A DNA stretch of 64,000 nucleotides from Gryganskiella cystojenkinii (lineage: Eukaryota; Mortierellomycota; Mortierellomycetes; Mortierellales; Mortierellaceae). The notes beneath the pieces were generated by a model. That model did not search any database. It was not told the DNA's origin and worked only from the letters and a program-made list of their open reading frames with translations. Positions 1 to 10,001 of the stretch are shown piece after piece (positions within the stretch are counted from its first letter, which is position 1; each line of letters begins with the position of its first letter). Position numbers and translations under genes: made by a program. Location of the stretch: the NCBI GenBank assembly GCA_015852425.1, contig JAAAIG010000089.1, positions 4,079-68,078 on the forward strand. The letters run 5' to 3'.

Positions 1-25
1 CCCCCCCCCACACACACACACACTC
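1..25. repeat. C-run followed by CA dinucleotide repeat
   Basis: The window opens with nine C residues followed by a short (CA)n tract. It is a simple microsatellite at the window edge, with no coding meaning visible. Confidence 0.9.
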
Positions 26-92
26 CCCAACAGACGCATATCAAGGCCTGAACTCAGCCCGCGACATTGTTTGATCACCTGTCGCCAACATC

Positions 93-3000
93 ATGGCCGA
101 CATGAATGATAATACTTACAAAAAATCCGAGGGTTTTACTCATTTTGACGGCACACCAAAAATACAAAAAGCTTTTGCCCATAGAGAGACGACAACGGGC
201 CATAGGGAAAAGGCACTAGAAGATGCCCGAGTATTTCAGCACCGTGGAATCCCGACTGCCGCAGATGGAAAGGAAGTCCAGCCTGTTGGACAAGCAGATT
301 GCTCGGCTCAAGTCATACCTCGGCGGTTCCTCAATATCGGATCAGTGACGTCAGGACAGCACAGGACCATTCGTTTGTCTCCAGTTCGCTCCAGAAGCTG
401 GTGGTTCGTTTTTACTGGGCAACAATGCCGTTGTTTATGCACAGTTAGGCACCACCCTCGTCCTTCCATTCTTTTGTAAGGTCGCCTTCCATATTGGATC
501 AAAGCCCTCGGCATTGATCCCCGAGCCACCAGGGTAGTCGCCATGGAACTCCGTGATTCTCACGAATGGAAAACGCACATTCGTGATGGTCAGTCCGATC
601 TTTGCCCGGCCGGGCAAGCTGGCTAGAGTCAATCTACATCTCAAAGTGGTCTCTACCGAACGTGATCTCCTATTCATGGGCGCTGAAACCCTGATTCGCT
701 TTCAGCCCAAAGGGACCCAATTTATTCATATGCCGTTAAAATGGCAGCACTGCGCTTAAATACAAAGCAAGAGTGGGTCACCGCGGTCATTATCTGGAGG
801 AAATACAAGCAGCTGTAGCAAAGTCAACCATTGCGGTAAGTGATACTTCCATACTGTTGCGCCTTCCCCTCATAAAAAACCGCCGCTAAGTCTTGTGGCC
901 TTGATTGCGTTTGTATCGGTTGAGGATTTCCTTGTAGGTGCTAAGTGTTCTTAATGACCACGACACGAGTGTCGGTCGAACGTCATTCAAGACCGCTTTA
1001 AAGGAATCAAGGATAGTGGGGAATACTGGGCTCGCCAAAAAAGTCGCGTTGATAGTTCTGTCCTATATTACGTCGATGAATTCTGCAAAAGGCAAAAAGG
1101 TGCAGAGTAATGCCGTCAAGAACTCATTGGATATACCACTTGAACAGCACAGCGAGGTAAATGATGGGATTGAAGAATCGATCCGTCGAATCATTTATAG
1201 AGTCGAGGCATTGCCTCGGAGGTAAACTGAAAATGAAATGAATAGTGGCGTCTCTGCTTGCTGTAACTACCGTGCCTAGGCACCAATCTCGCCCTATTAT
1301 TGCTACTCCACCAGGACAACGTAACTGCGCAAGTCTCGATCTCCAAGGCTGTCATCCGAGATATGATCGAGTCGACTCCACTCCCTGATATACCGACGAG
1401 ATCAGCATTGCGTATGTTCGAACTGCATTTGATAACCTGATCATTTACGAGGATCATGTTGCCATTATCCTCGAACTCGTTCAGAAGCTTCGACCGCATT
1501 CACTGAAAAAGCCTGAAACAAGAATGGCCGATGCGTCATCCCAAGGCACATTCTCGTTGTTGGGCTATCCGTTTGGTGCCAAACCCGGGGCGAAAGCTGC
1601 AAGAGCGGAAGCGAGACGAAGCGCTCGTTGAAAGAACGCTGAGAGCAAGAAACCGTGGACTAAATGGTAAGCTTGACTATCATGCATGTTGCAGGTTACG
1701 TGCTAAGAAATCGGGCATATGTTTGATTCAACCTTTTTTTTTACTGTTCCCGCTGCCAGTTAACAACCCCAAGGAGAAGGTTTCAGTTGCCAACCTTTCA
1801 CTTTTCATGGAGGTTGTCTACAAAGGGTTCACATTTATGAAGTTTCTTATTCGCATCTATATACTAATCCCATGTAGCTTTTATATTGCAACATTAGGGC
1901 CGTCAACTACATCTGGATGTCGTCGACACCATTACCTAACTTCACGCAAGAGGCGCATGACGAGATCGCCTGCTCGGTTCGTGGCTATGATGTTCATCCT
2001 TTATCAGAGCGCTTGCGGACTTTGCGCGGTGAAATTTCGTCCGAACTCGTGGAAACAGGTCGCGTCCGAGCTCGTCTTCTAGACCTGGAAGAAGAGAGTC
2101 TCTTACTTTTATACCAGAACATGTACCCGTCACCGTACTCGTTTTATTGCTCGTACGCTAACGGCTATGCATTGCATCATGCGCCGTAAAAGATAGATGC
2201 AACTTAGCCTCGTGTTATTGTGTTTCATGTTGTTGCATCGGAGCAAGAACTTGCCGGAGGAGTATTTCAAAAAACGAGGATGCTTGTGCGCACAGGGGTG
2301 ACCCAATCAAGTCGGATGCCATTGTCCCGAAGTCTGCAATGGAGGGACCGCGACTTGCCTGCAGCTCCTCGAGAACTTCTCAGAATTCAGTGTTACTCAG
2401 ATCAGCAGCGATGAAGAGGAAAGCTGTTTCCTACACTAACTCGGCTGTCAATAGTTCCGCCTATATGGAGATCAAGGCCCCAAAGGACTCACGTTCTCAG
2501 TCGAAGTTTATAGAAGACCTTTAGAGTCTGGCCTCGGAAGCGCGCGACCAGATCGACTTTCACCTGCGCAACCAGCGCTTGATCAAAGTCGTTCCTTGCA
2601 TTCAAGTCTTTGGTGAAACGGATACTTACCTGTGAGGGATTGTGAACTACCTCTATACTAACCAGCACCAATACCATTAAGTAACAAGGTCAGGCTGTTC
2701 AAGATGGAGTATGGGGCAGGATTGTATGTTTGGACGGAGGTAGCATCAGGTGAACCGAGAGACCACCACAGCTTTGACGTGATACCCAAGCTTCTCGGTT
2801 TGATCGCACAACTCAAGGTAAAGGTCTGAGTCTGCGGAGAACTGGCCCTATTCTTTCATAAACTAAAAAATATCCGTTGTGGACTGGACTAACCTAACCT
2901 TCTTTTCTGATGCAATACACCATGCTGTACAACGACAACGTCGATCTTTACTTGCGGGAACCTCCTCGTCAGTTATCAGAGGAGCTCCTGCCTGGTGATG

Positions 3001-3098
3001 CTTGGCCACAATCGGTGAATGTGACTCCCAGTAAGCGACCTTTCTTCACAAACTACCACCGCTCATCGGTCCCCGCAGAGCCAGCGCGGAACAAGTAG
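93..3098 (+). pseudogene. Decayed multi-exon gene of unknown function
   Basis: No intact gene spans this stretch, but several pieces read as protein-coding on the plus strand. These are a charged, possibly coiled-coil piece at 223-347 (begins MPEYFSTVES), pieces at about 553-759, 938-1225 and 1911-2095, and a long open frame at about 2227-2524. The last is followed in the same frame, after a TAG at 2522-2524, by a clearly coding stretch (SLASEARDQIDFHLRNQRL). That stretch appears to splice with a GTGAGG donor near 2632 to an exon beginning LFKMEYGAGLYVW and ending at a GTAAAG donor near 2818. A further coding-like block (2911-3098, starting MQYTMLYNDN) lacks a visible acceptor AG in front. 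The internal stop, frame changes and missing splice site suggest an inactivated gene. I do not recognise the family. A live gene with unusual splicing is possible. Confidence 0.45.
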
Positions 3099-4055
3099 AA
3101 GCAGTTGCATCGAATGAGTGGCGTCCAGTTCTTCGACGGCTAGCGTAAGGGCATAACGTCCGCCATTAGCCAGCAGCTTTCAGTCCTTCATCTTTCTTTC
3201 CTTACTTAGCTTGCAGATTGAAGAACAATAGTTGTACATAGCAAGGAGATATTTTCGATGAGCATGTAAGATTAGGAGTTAGTATATACGGTTTGGTTGA
3301 AGGAATATAGAGGTATTTTAGATGTTGAGATGCAAAATGTGGTGTTGTACAAACGAAGTATGTTTTCTTCAGAAAATATTTGAGAAAGTATGACCTCCTT
3401 CTGACTTGTTGTTCACATCTATTGAGAAGTAAAAATACTTGACCGAGGCTATGAAGAGCAATAACTGCTCAGAGGTATTGCAAAGTTGTCAGGATTAGAT
3501 CGCTCTCTCTCCGCTTATTGACGTTTTCATTAATAACAGTCTCTGATGTATTCTCTTTCCAACAGCCTATGTCCCAAGACGGTAGAATACTTACGTGCGG
3601 GGGGTCACGGGTGAAAAGAACAAAGTAAGACCCTTTGGATCTGCTCAAATGTCCAACGTAGATGGCCAGTGCGGTTTCATGCACGCACGTGGTGAACACC
3701 GGAGCGGATCTGGTGTTCAGCTGTTCGACTTTGATAGCAGATGGTTTCTTTTGGATCGCGGTCGCGTTTTATTTTTTGTTCGTCAGGGCAACCTGTATTC
3801 GACTCAAAGAACGCGGCCAGGGTATTTTTTTAGAATACAATTTTTTATTTTTTTTAATTGACATAAATGGTCATAATAATATATTTGTTAAAGAGGATAT
3901 GGTTTTGGTTAAAAGGTTGAGGGAGGGTCGGGAAGATTATTTGGTGGTGAGGCGGATAAAAAAAATGAGGAGTCATTAGAAAAGAAAAGAAAAAAACTAC
4001 AAGGAAATAATCGTGTTCAACTTTCTTTCATCTTCTTCTTTCGTTTGTTTTTTGT
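3099..4055. other. Non-coding stretch, AT-rich
   Basis: I see no gene here. There are only short shadow frames, a T-rich block around 3770-3860 and a purine-rich tract just after the end of the minus-strand gene that begins at 4056. Confidence 0.6.
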
Positions 4056-4778
4056 TTAAAGAGCTCCCACGTCGGCGATCAACTTGGCATTGACGAGTAC
4101 CTTGGCGCAGAGGTCAATGAACGCCTTGATGTGGACATCAATATCGGAACGAACATGGATGATGGCGTGGATATCCACATCGGCCAAACCAAGATGAACG
4201 GCCAAATCCTTGATCGTCGCGTCGACACGAACCTTGGCGGCCACGGCCACATCGACCTTGATCTTGGCCACCAACTTGACAATATCGGCCTGGATCAAAG
4301 CAACGACTTTAACGACAATCGAGTGCGCATTCGTGTTCAAGCACTCATGATCCAACTTGGGGCAGATTCTCAAAACAACCGCGCGTACATGCGCGTCAAT
4401 GTTGGCAATCACCAAAGCCTTGACATCGGCCTGGATCTTAGCCTTGATATCGACATCAGCTTTCGCTTTGGCGCTGATCTCGAGGTCCTTGACGTTCACA
4501 TTCGCAGTGATCAATCCTCCGAGGACTTTGGCCGTGGCATCAAGTTTAACAGTCACGTCCGCACACACGTTAGCCTCGAGATCCACACAGGCGTCCAACA
4601 GGATCTTGGCCTCGGCATCAACAAAGAGCTTGACCACGGCATCGATCACGTTCGAGCCACCACGCTTGAGCAGACCGACTGCGGTCTCTTGTTGACGGAT
4701 CGTGGGCAGAGCCTCGGTTGTGGAAGCGGCAAAGAGGGAGAGGGCGAAAACTGCGGGAACGAAAGCGCTGATTCTCAT
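4056..4778 (-). CDS. Secreted repetitive Val/Ala/Asp/Lys-rich protein
   Basis: A 240-residue intronless gene; the ATG at 4778 opens a clear signal peptide (MRISAFVPAVFALSLFAAST, cleavage likely near residue 22, TEA-LP). The mature chain is built from degenerate short repeats in which Val, Ile or Ala alternate with Lys and Asp (for example KAKADVDIKAKIQADVKAL). This gives long amphipathic stretches that could form beta strands or helices. Cysteines occur in the middle (DACVDLEANVCADV, RICPKLDHECLN) and near the C-terminus (DLCAKV), so two or three disulfides are possible. I recognise no catalytic motif. It could be a cell-surface, wall-associated or lipid-binding protein. A TATA box lies 133 bp upstream and the leader carries a pentanucleotide repeat. 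An upstream in-frame extension exists but would bury the signal peptide, so it is not used. Confidence 0.8.
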   Translation of the reverse strand: MRISAFVPAVFALSLFAASTTEALPTIRQQETAVGLLKRGGSNVIDAVVKLFVDAEAKILLDACVDLEANVCADVTVKLDATAKVLGGLITANVNVKDLEISAKAKADVDIKAKIQADVKALVIANIDAHVRAVVLRICPKLDHECLNTNAHSIVVKVVALIQADIVKLVAKIKVDVAVAAKVRVDATIKDLAVHLGLADVDIHAIIHVRSDIDVHIKAFIDLCAKVLVNAKLIADVGAL

Positions 4779-4800
4779 TTTGGTTTGAGTGGGGAGAGAG

Positions 4801-4822
4801 GGTAGGGTAGGGTAGGGTAGGG
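4801..4822. repeat. Four-copy GGTAG tandem repeat in a 5' leader
   Basis: Four exact GGTAG units plus GG (CTACC on the coding strand of the adjacent minus gene). They lie 22-44 bp upstream of the start codon of the secreted protein, so probably inside its 5' UTR. Confidence 0.9.
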
Positions 4823-4910
4823 TTGGTTGCTGTAGAAGCTGGAGGTGTGGAGAAAAGTTGTTTGTTGTTGGAATGAAGAAAAAACAGAATTTGGTTGTGG
4901 GGATCAACTC

Positions 4911-4918
4911 TTTTATAA
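4911..4918 (-). promoter_or_regulatory. TATA box of the secreted repetitive protein gene
   Basis: TATAAAAG on the minus strand, about 133 bp upstream of the ATG at 4778. Consensus match and spacing suit a strong, regulated fungal promoter. Identified by sequence only. Confidence 0.6.
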
Positions 4919-6943
4919 CCAAAAAAATCCTTTACCAGGGAGTTATTTTTGTGGGAAGTGGGAAGTTGGGAGGGAGGGGGACTCGAGGTACTTCCAAGGG
5001 TGCAAAAAGAGAATGGAAGGATAGTATAATCATGGCACCTAGAAGGTAACTGGGGGCGCGATAATAATAGCGCTTCTTGACATGGTTCCTGGCAACAATT
5101 AGCCAAATGAGAAAGATAGAGGTAAAGGCTAGAGTTCTCAAGAATTGCATGCAGAGAAAAAAAAGTTAAAAACAAATATAGGGTTAGAGTGCGTGTGTGG
5201 AACTGCAGGTCTAAAGAAGAAGGAGAGAACGAGAAGGGAGGTGGAAAAACGGAGAATGAGAAAGGAGAGGCAAAACCCGATCCCGCCCCTGTTTGCGTTT
5301 TGAAAAAAAGGACATTCCTCTCCAGCATAGAACCCATCAAAGGAAGTGGTCCAAGCCAAAATTTCCAGATCGGGCTCACAACTTCGTTTCTCTTTTTTTT
5401 CAACGAAAAAGGGGTGTGCAAGCACGCATGTCTCTTTCGCTCTCGACTGCTGCAAGAGAAGGGGAGAAACCACTCCTTTCTGCGTTTGACAAGTGATGCA
5501 TTGAGCATTGACAAGCAGAGCAAAGTGTTGTCAGCAATATGGACACGAAAAAAGGAGAGAAAGCAAACAAACGGTGGGTAGCCTATATTAACGGATCTCT
5601 CTCCCTCTTTTCTTATCCAAGGAAAGCGTCTGGGGTATATTTAGTCGTTGTTGGCACTGACAGTGATCTACTTGCTTCAACATGCCAAAGGTTTAAAAAA
5701 AGTGGTTATGAAAAAACAAAAATATGTGTCACGAAAAGTGATCGTAGCTTTACAAAAAGAAGCACTGTTTTCTTCCATTGTGGTTCGTAGCTCAAAGCTC
5801 TTTTTCTGGCGCTTGTGTATGTGGGAGTGTGTCTGGTACCATTCCCCCCCTCCTGGAGTTTCCCCCCTATCCCTTGTTCGTTTTAATAGCTCTCTGCATA
5901 TCTTACACGACCGCCCCCACAACTGGTGGATCTTCGCTTTTTTTTGTTCATTTTTTTTCCTCCGAAATTGTTGGGGACTAGACCAAGGTTCCTTTTTGTA
6001 GTCGGGTGATATCCCTCTGGTGGAGATAAAGTTCTCCGACTGGAAGAGTCTTTCAAAAACGCTATGGCGAGATTCTCATTGACCCATGATGAAATGAAAA
6101 AATCCTAGACCTCCTTAGGTCCTTCTTTCTCGCGTGCTGGTTTCCCATGGCCATACAACGGATCGCGTGCGAACTCGAGGGGGGGAGATGGAGGGGAAAC
6201 TGGACTCGAGGTTGAAGATCATTGTCCCTAGGGACCGTTCCTTTCTTGACCCAACTGCTCTTTCTACTCCTCTTCCTCCGCGGCGAGTTTTTTTTTATCA
6301 TGGTATTCGCGATATCCTAGCTTTTCCTTGCCTCCTGGTTTCTAGTCGCCCAGCCTATAAAAAAACAGCGCAGCCTAGTGGAAAATCGGTTACCACGGAG
6401 AGCCAGCATTGAGAAAGGTGAGGGGTAGTTAGAAGTCAGACTTGTGGTCAGGGGAATGGAGGGGGACGGGATAGCAAACCATTCTCTACAAGTCACGATA
6501 TTTTTCCTGTTACTCTTCTTGAGAGCAACTCCTTTTCAACAGGAGTACAGTAGGAAAATGTTCGATAAGCCGTGATTCTTGGTCTACGTTGGAAAAACAT
6601 ACGGTCATTGTGCGGTACCACATGAAAAACCGTCTCTTACTGGTAACTTCATATGCAGGAGTCAAGCAAAAAAAAAAAAAAAAAAAAAAGAGGAGAAATA
6701 TCTATTTCCAAAATGGCGACTGATTGTGTCGAGTTCGAGGAATTATCACGTTCCAGATAGACTCCTTGCAGGTTGGAAGATACATCAGATATGGTACATC
6801 CCTTTTGTGCTTTTGTTTTATTGTTGCGAAAAAGAAAGAAAGACAGAGATTTTTTGTTTTTTGGTGTTCGGATTTGCCATGTATGAGGATAAAAAATACC
6901 ATAGCTTATGCCCTCGGTTTCTCAAGAGACAAGAGCAGGATTA
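4919..6943. other. Long intergenic region without a supported gene
   Basis: About 2 kb with no convincing ORF. It holds pyrimidine- and purine-rich tracts, an A-run of about 20 near 6668-6688, and a TATA-like AGCCTATAAAAAAAC near 6351-6365 with no gene behind it. It must contain the upstream control region of the secreted protein gene and the 3' UTR of the PARN gene. Confidence 0.55.
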
Positions 6944-9675
6944 CTATGAGCTCGTCAGGTTGATGCATCCATGGTTCGACCGACCCCAGTGAAGGATATT
7001 GAAGAACATCTTGATCGCTGGACTATCGAATGAAAAGGGCCTGCCGCTCATCGAAGGTACCTGCTGTTCTTTAATACGATCGTCGTCATACTCTTGTTCG
7101 GATCCATTGGACAGCCCGTCTTCCTCTTCCACTACCAGCAACTCTTCCACTTTCTTGATAAGTTCTTCCTTGACAGCTGTCTTTGGAGTAGGAGGCACAG
7201 TAGCCACAGTCGCAGCCACAACCGGTACGGCCGGTGCAAGCTTTCCAGCTGGAGTTGAAACAGGCATGGGAGCAGGTGCGGGTGTTGGCGCTGCAGCGGC
7301 CGACTTAGCGGCGACCGCGGCCAAGGCGGCGATCTTTTGGCGATTTGCAATATCGGCATAAGAGAACTTTTTCGGTGCAGCAGGAGTCGCAGGTACTACT
7401 GGCGCTGGTGCAGGGGTAGGAGCTGGGATGGAAGCCGGTGTCGCAATAGAGGTAAGGGGTTTATCTCCTTCTTTGCCGTTCTTTTTGGCTGTGCTCAGGT
7501 TGATGGGGTACTTTGCATTCTTCTTCTCGACTGCAGTCTTCCCTGATCCATTGTTCTTTCCAATGCCATTGGATCCTGCCTTTCGCACGTTGTCGGGAGT
7601 AGCAGTAACAGCGAGTGGTGATGCGCGATATGTCCTTGAGATATGAGCCAACATGCGGATCAGGATGGTGCCGGTGATGTATGCGTCGTACCCGGCTTCA
7701 TGTGCAAAATCCTGTCCATGCATTTGTCGAAAGTATCTGTTGTGGCGGTACTGAAGACCTATCCACGGATAAAAGTCTCCGATTAGAACCTGTCGATAAA
7801 GAGGCCAATACCATTCACACGTATGTTCATGAACAGCCCTTACAAACGTTGGGACATCCCATGAAGGTCACATGCCCCACCAAGTTCTCCAACCCTCCAA
7901 GTGTCGAATCATGCACCAAGCCCTATAAACCCAAAGATTGACAGTGAGATCGTCGTTAGAATATATAGATGATATATAATCAGATGTCAGAGGTGGATTA
8001 CAACAGTTCATTGCATCCGTACCCTGAACGCTTCGGCAGTGTATGACACATATTTGGTGTCGATCAGCCTAACGACGATAAGACGTAGACTCTAGGTTAG
8101 TATCTGGTGTAGCACTGAACGGAAAGCTCTAGACAGGCCAAAATAAATGCAAAAGGATACTTACGTGGGAAAAGTGCGATGAACCATCTCCTTGTATCCC
8201 TCCATCGTGGGCGGCAAAGGTCCAACAAACTGAGCAATGATATACGCCAGATCTACGACCACATTGTGGCCCACGATGGGTTTCTTGCAGGCGGACAACA
8301 TATCTATCACTGAACGGAATCCACGCGATTGCTCAATATCTCTCTAGAATGCGCAGGAAAGGTTAGGAGGAAATGACTGTTAGTCCTAGTATACTCGTTC
8401 GTGATAATATCCTGCTGCGGTAAAAAAAAGAGCTTATTTTTGAACATACCTCGACGTCAGACTGCTTCCGCTGGCGATCGATCTCCTGTTGCTGAGGGGT
8501 TGTCTGTGTGATGGTGATCATTGAAGCGCGTCCCTGCGCATGCAATTCAGTGGGCCATCTAATAGACAGTGAAGGACGGATATAAATCATGGATTGATAG
8601 AGCCACGTCAGTACTAAACCTCCATGTCTTCATCTCTGTCCACAGCATTTCCTTTGGAGATTCCTTACAGGCGACGGACTTCCTGATAAACAAGTCGGCG
8701 CTGGTAAGCCGTGTTGCATTGAATGTTGACGAAATTGAGTGCCTCTGGGTTCGATTTCCATTCTTTGATCCGACGACTAATTTTTGTGTTTTTGTTTGTA
8801 TTTCAGCAATGAAGTTAAAGACACGTATTAATAACAGGTATAAAAAAGCTCAACTCTGCGACGTCGACATGCCATACGACAAACGGCCCATCAAACGCTG
8901 TCCTCGCCCATACATGGCATCTTCGATAAACTTCTTGCTGGCTTCGTCGATATGAATGACATCCAGATCATTGTTCGCCAATCGTGTTCTCTCTGCCCTG
9001 TAGACGACCTCTTCCTGCTTGGTCATATAAGGGACACCTAGGAAATCGAAAAACGAACGTTACATAAGTCGTTAACTCGACGCGCCTTGACCCTCTCTTG
9101 CTGCTCCTTGTCACCTTCATTTTTTTTTTTTGGGCTGCACTTACCTTGATACACCCACTTGTTAAAATCAAAATGGTTCCGGGCCAAGAAGTCCAGGGAC
9201 GAGGCCTCTGTCAAAAAGCATCGCCCCTGAGGCGCATATCCTGTCAGGGTCGTCGGAAAGATGAAAAAATTGAACGGTCGCGCAACATAGCCTCCATTGG
9301 AGGGATCGAAATGAAACGTTGAAATCCCGATTTGGACCGTCATGAACTGAGTCGCACTCTTCCGAAGTTCCTGGTAGCCCTCTTCCATTGTTGTAGTATG
9401 GGTTCTCTTGTTGGGTTCTGTGTGCAGACCTATTAGTATGCACGAATATCAAGAGACAGAGTTTAGTTGCATTCAATGCCATTGCCCTGAGAAATCCACT
9501 GTATATGGAGAGACCCCGTTTTGCGCGCGCGTATGGATTGCATCAAAAAAAAGTCCTAAGAATAAAGATTGGTACCCGAGAACTCTGCATCGATCGCGAT
9601 AAAGTCGCATTCGTCGATCGCCGTCTTTATCCAGGGCAGTTCCGAGTAAAAGTTGTCGCGAAGGACCTCGACCAT
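6944..9675 (-). CDS. PARN: Poly(A)-specific ribonuclease PARN
   Basis: Predicted 614-residue CAF1/DEDD-family 3' exonuclease that shortens poly(A) tails. Nine exons fit with consistent frame: 9675-9576, 9429-9145, 9037-8914, 8776-8669, 8558-8450, 8343-8165, 8068-8023, 7922-7844, 7758-6944. The start MVEVLRDNFYSEL aligns with the PARN N-terminus. Exo I is AIDAEFSG (Asp29, Glu31), Exo II is GHNVVVDLAY (Asp273) and Exo III is HEAGYDAYITG (His363, Asp368), so all four acidic metal ligands and the histidine are present. Residues between Exo I and Exo II match the R3H insertion region (FIEDAIRRIKEW). The C-terminal 200 residues are low-complexity Pro/Ala-rich, then acidic, and their exact end is less sure. 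The exon 8/9 junction was chosen for frame and a GTAAGG donor; alternatives exist. Confidence 0.9.
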
Positions 9676-10001
9676 GATGGGCTGTGTGTGGTTGTCGATG
9701 GAAAGAGGATTGGTGGCGAACAGCTTATCTGCAAGGCTGAAAAATGGCTCACAATCAAAGTGGTTAAGGGGCGTAAAACGCATCAATGCTACAAACTCCC
9801 TCAAAAAAAAAAATGCAAACCACGGTGCAAACCTTTCGTAGCCTCGATACAAACCCCGAATACAAACAACATAAATTACAAAGTTTTTTGTTCTTTAACA
9901 ATGATAATAATGAAAAATGCATGATGCGGGGGAATGGTTGTTGGATATGCTTAAACGTGCAGTTTGTTGGAGTTCTATGTTTCATTTCTTTTGGAAGTGA
10001 C
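9676..10001. other. Short spacer between two minus-strand genes
   Basis: A 326-bp spacer holding the 3' UTR of NOP4 and the promoter of PARN. I see no separate gene. The frame running through it on the minus strand lacks family support. Confidence 0.6.

Noticed and set aside
4131..4805. 224-codon plus-strand frame opposite the secreted protein gene
   Set aside because: Antisense shadow of the repetitive VKAD codons; the minus frame has the signal peptide, TATA box and start context.
4801..4822. Interstitial telomere repeat
   Set aside because: The unit is GGTAG (5 bp), not the TTAGGG usual in fungi, with only four copies. A leader microsatellite is the simpler reading.
6579..6992. 137-codon plus-strand frame near an A-run
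   Set aside because: Low-complexity Lys from the A-run, no ATG in good context, and it overlaps the 3' end of PARN on the other strand.
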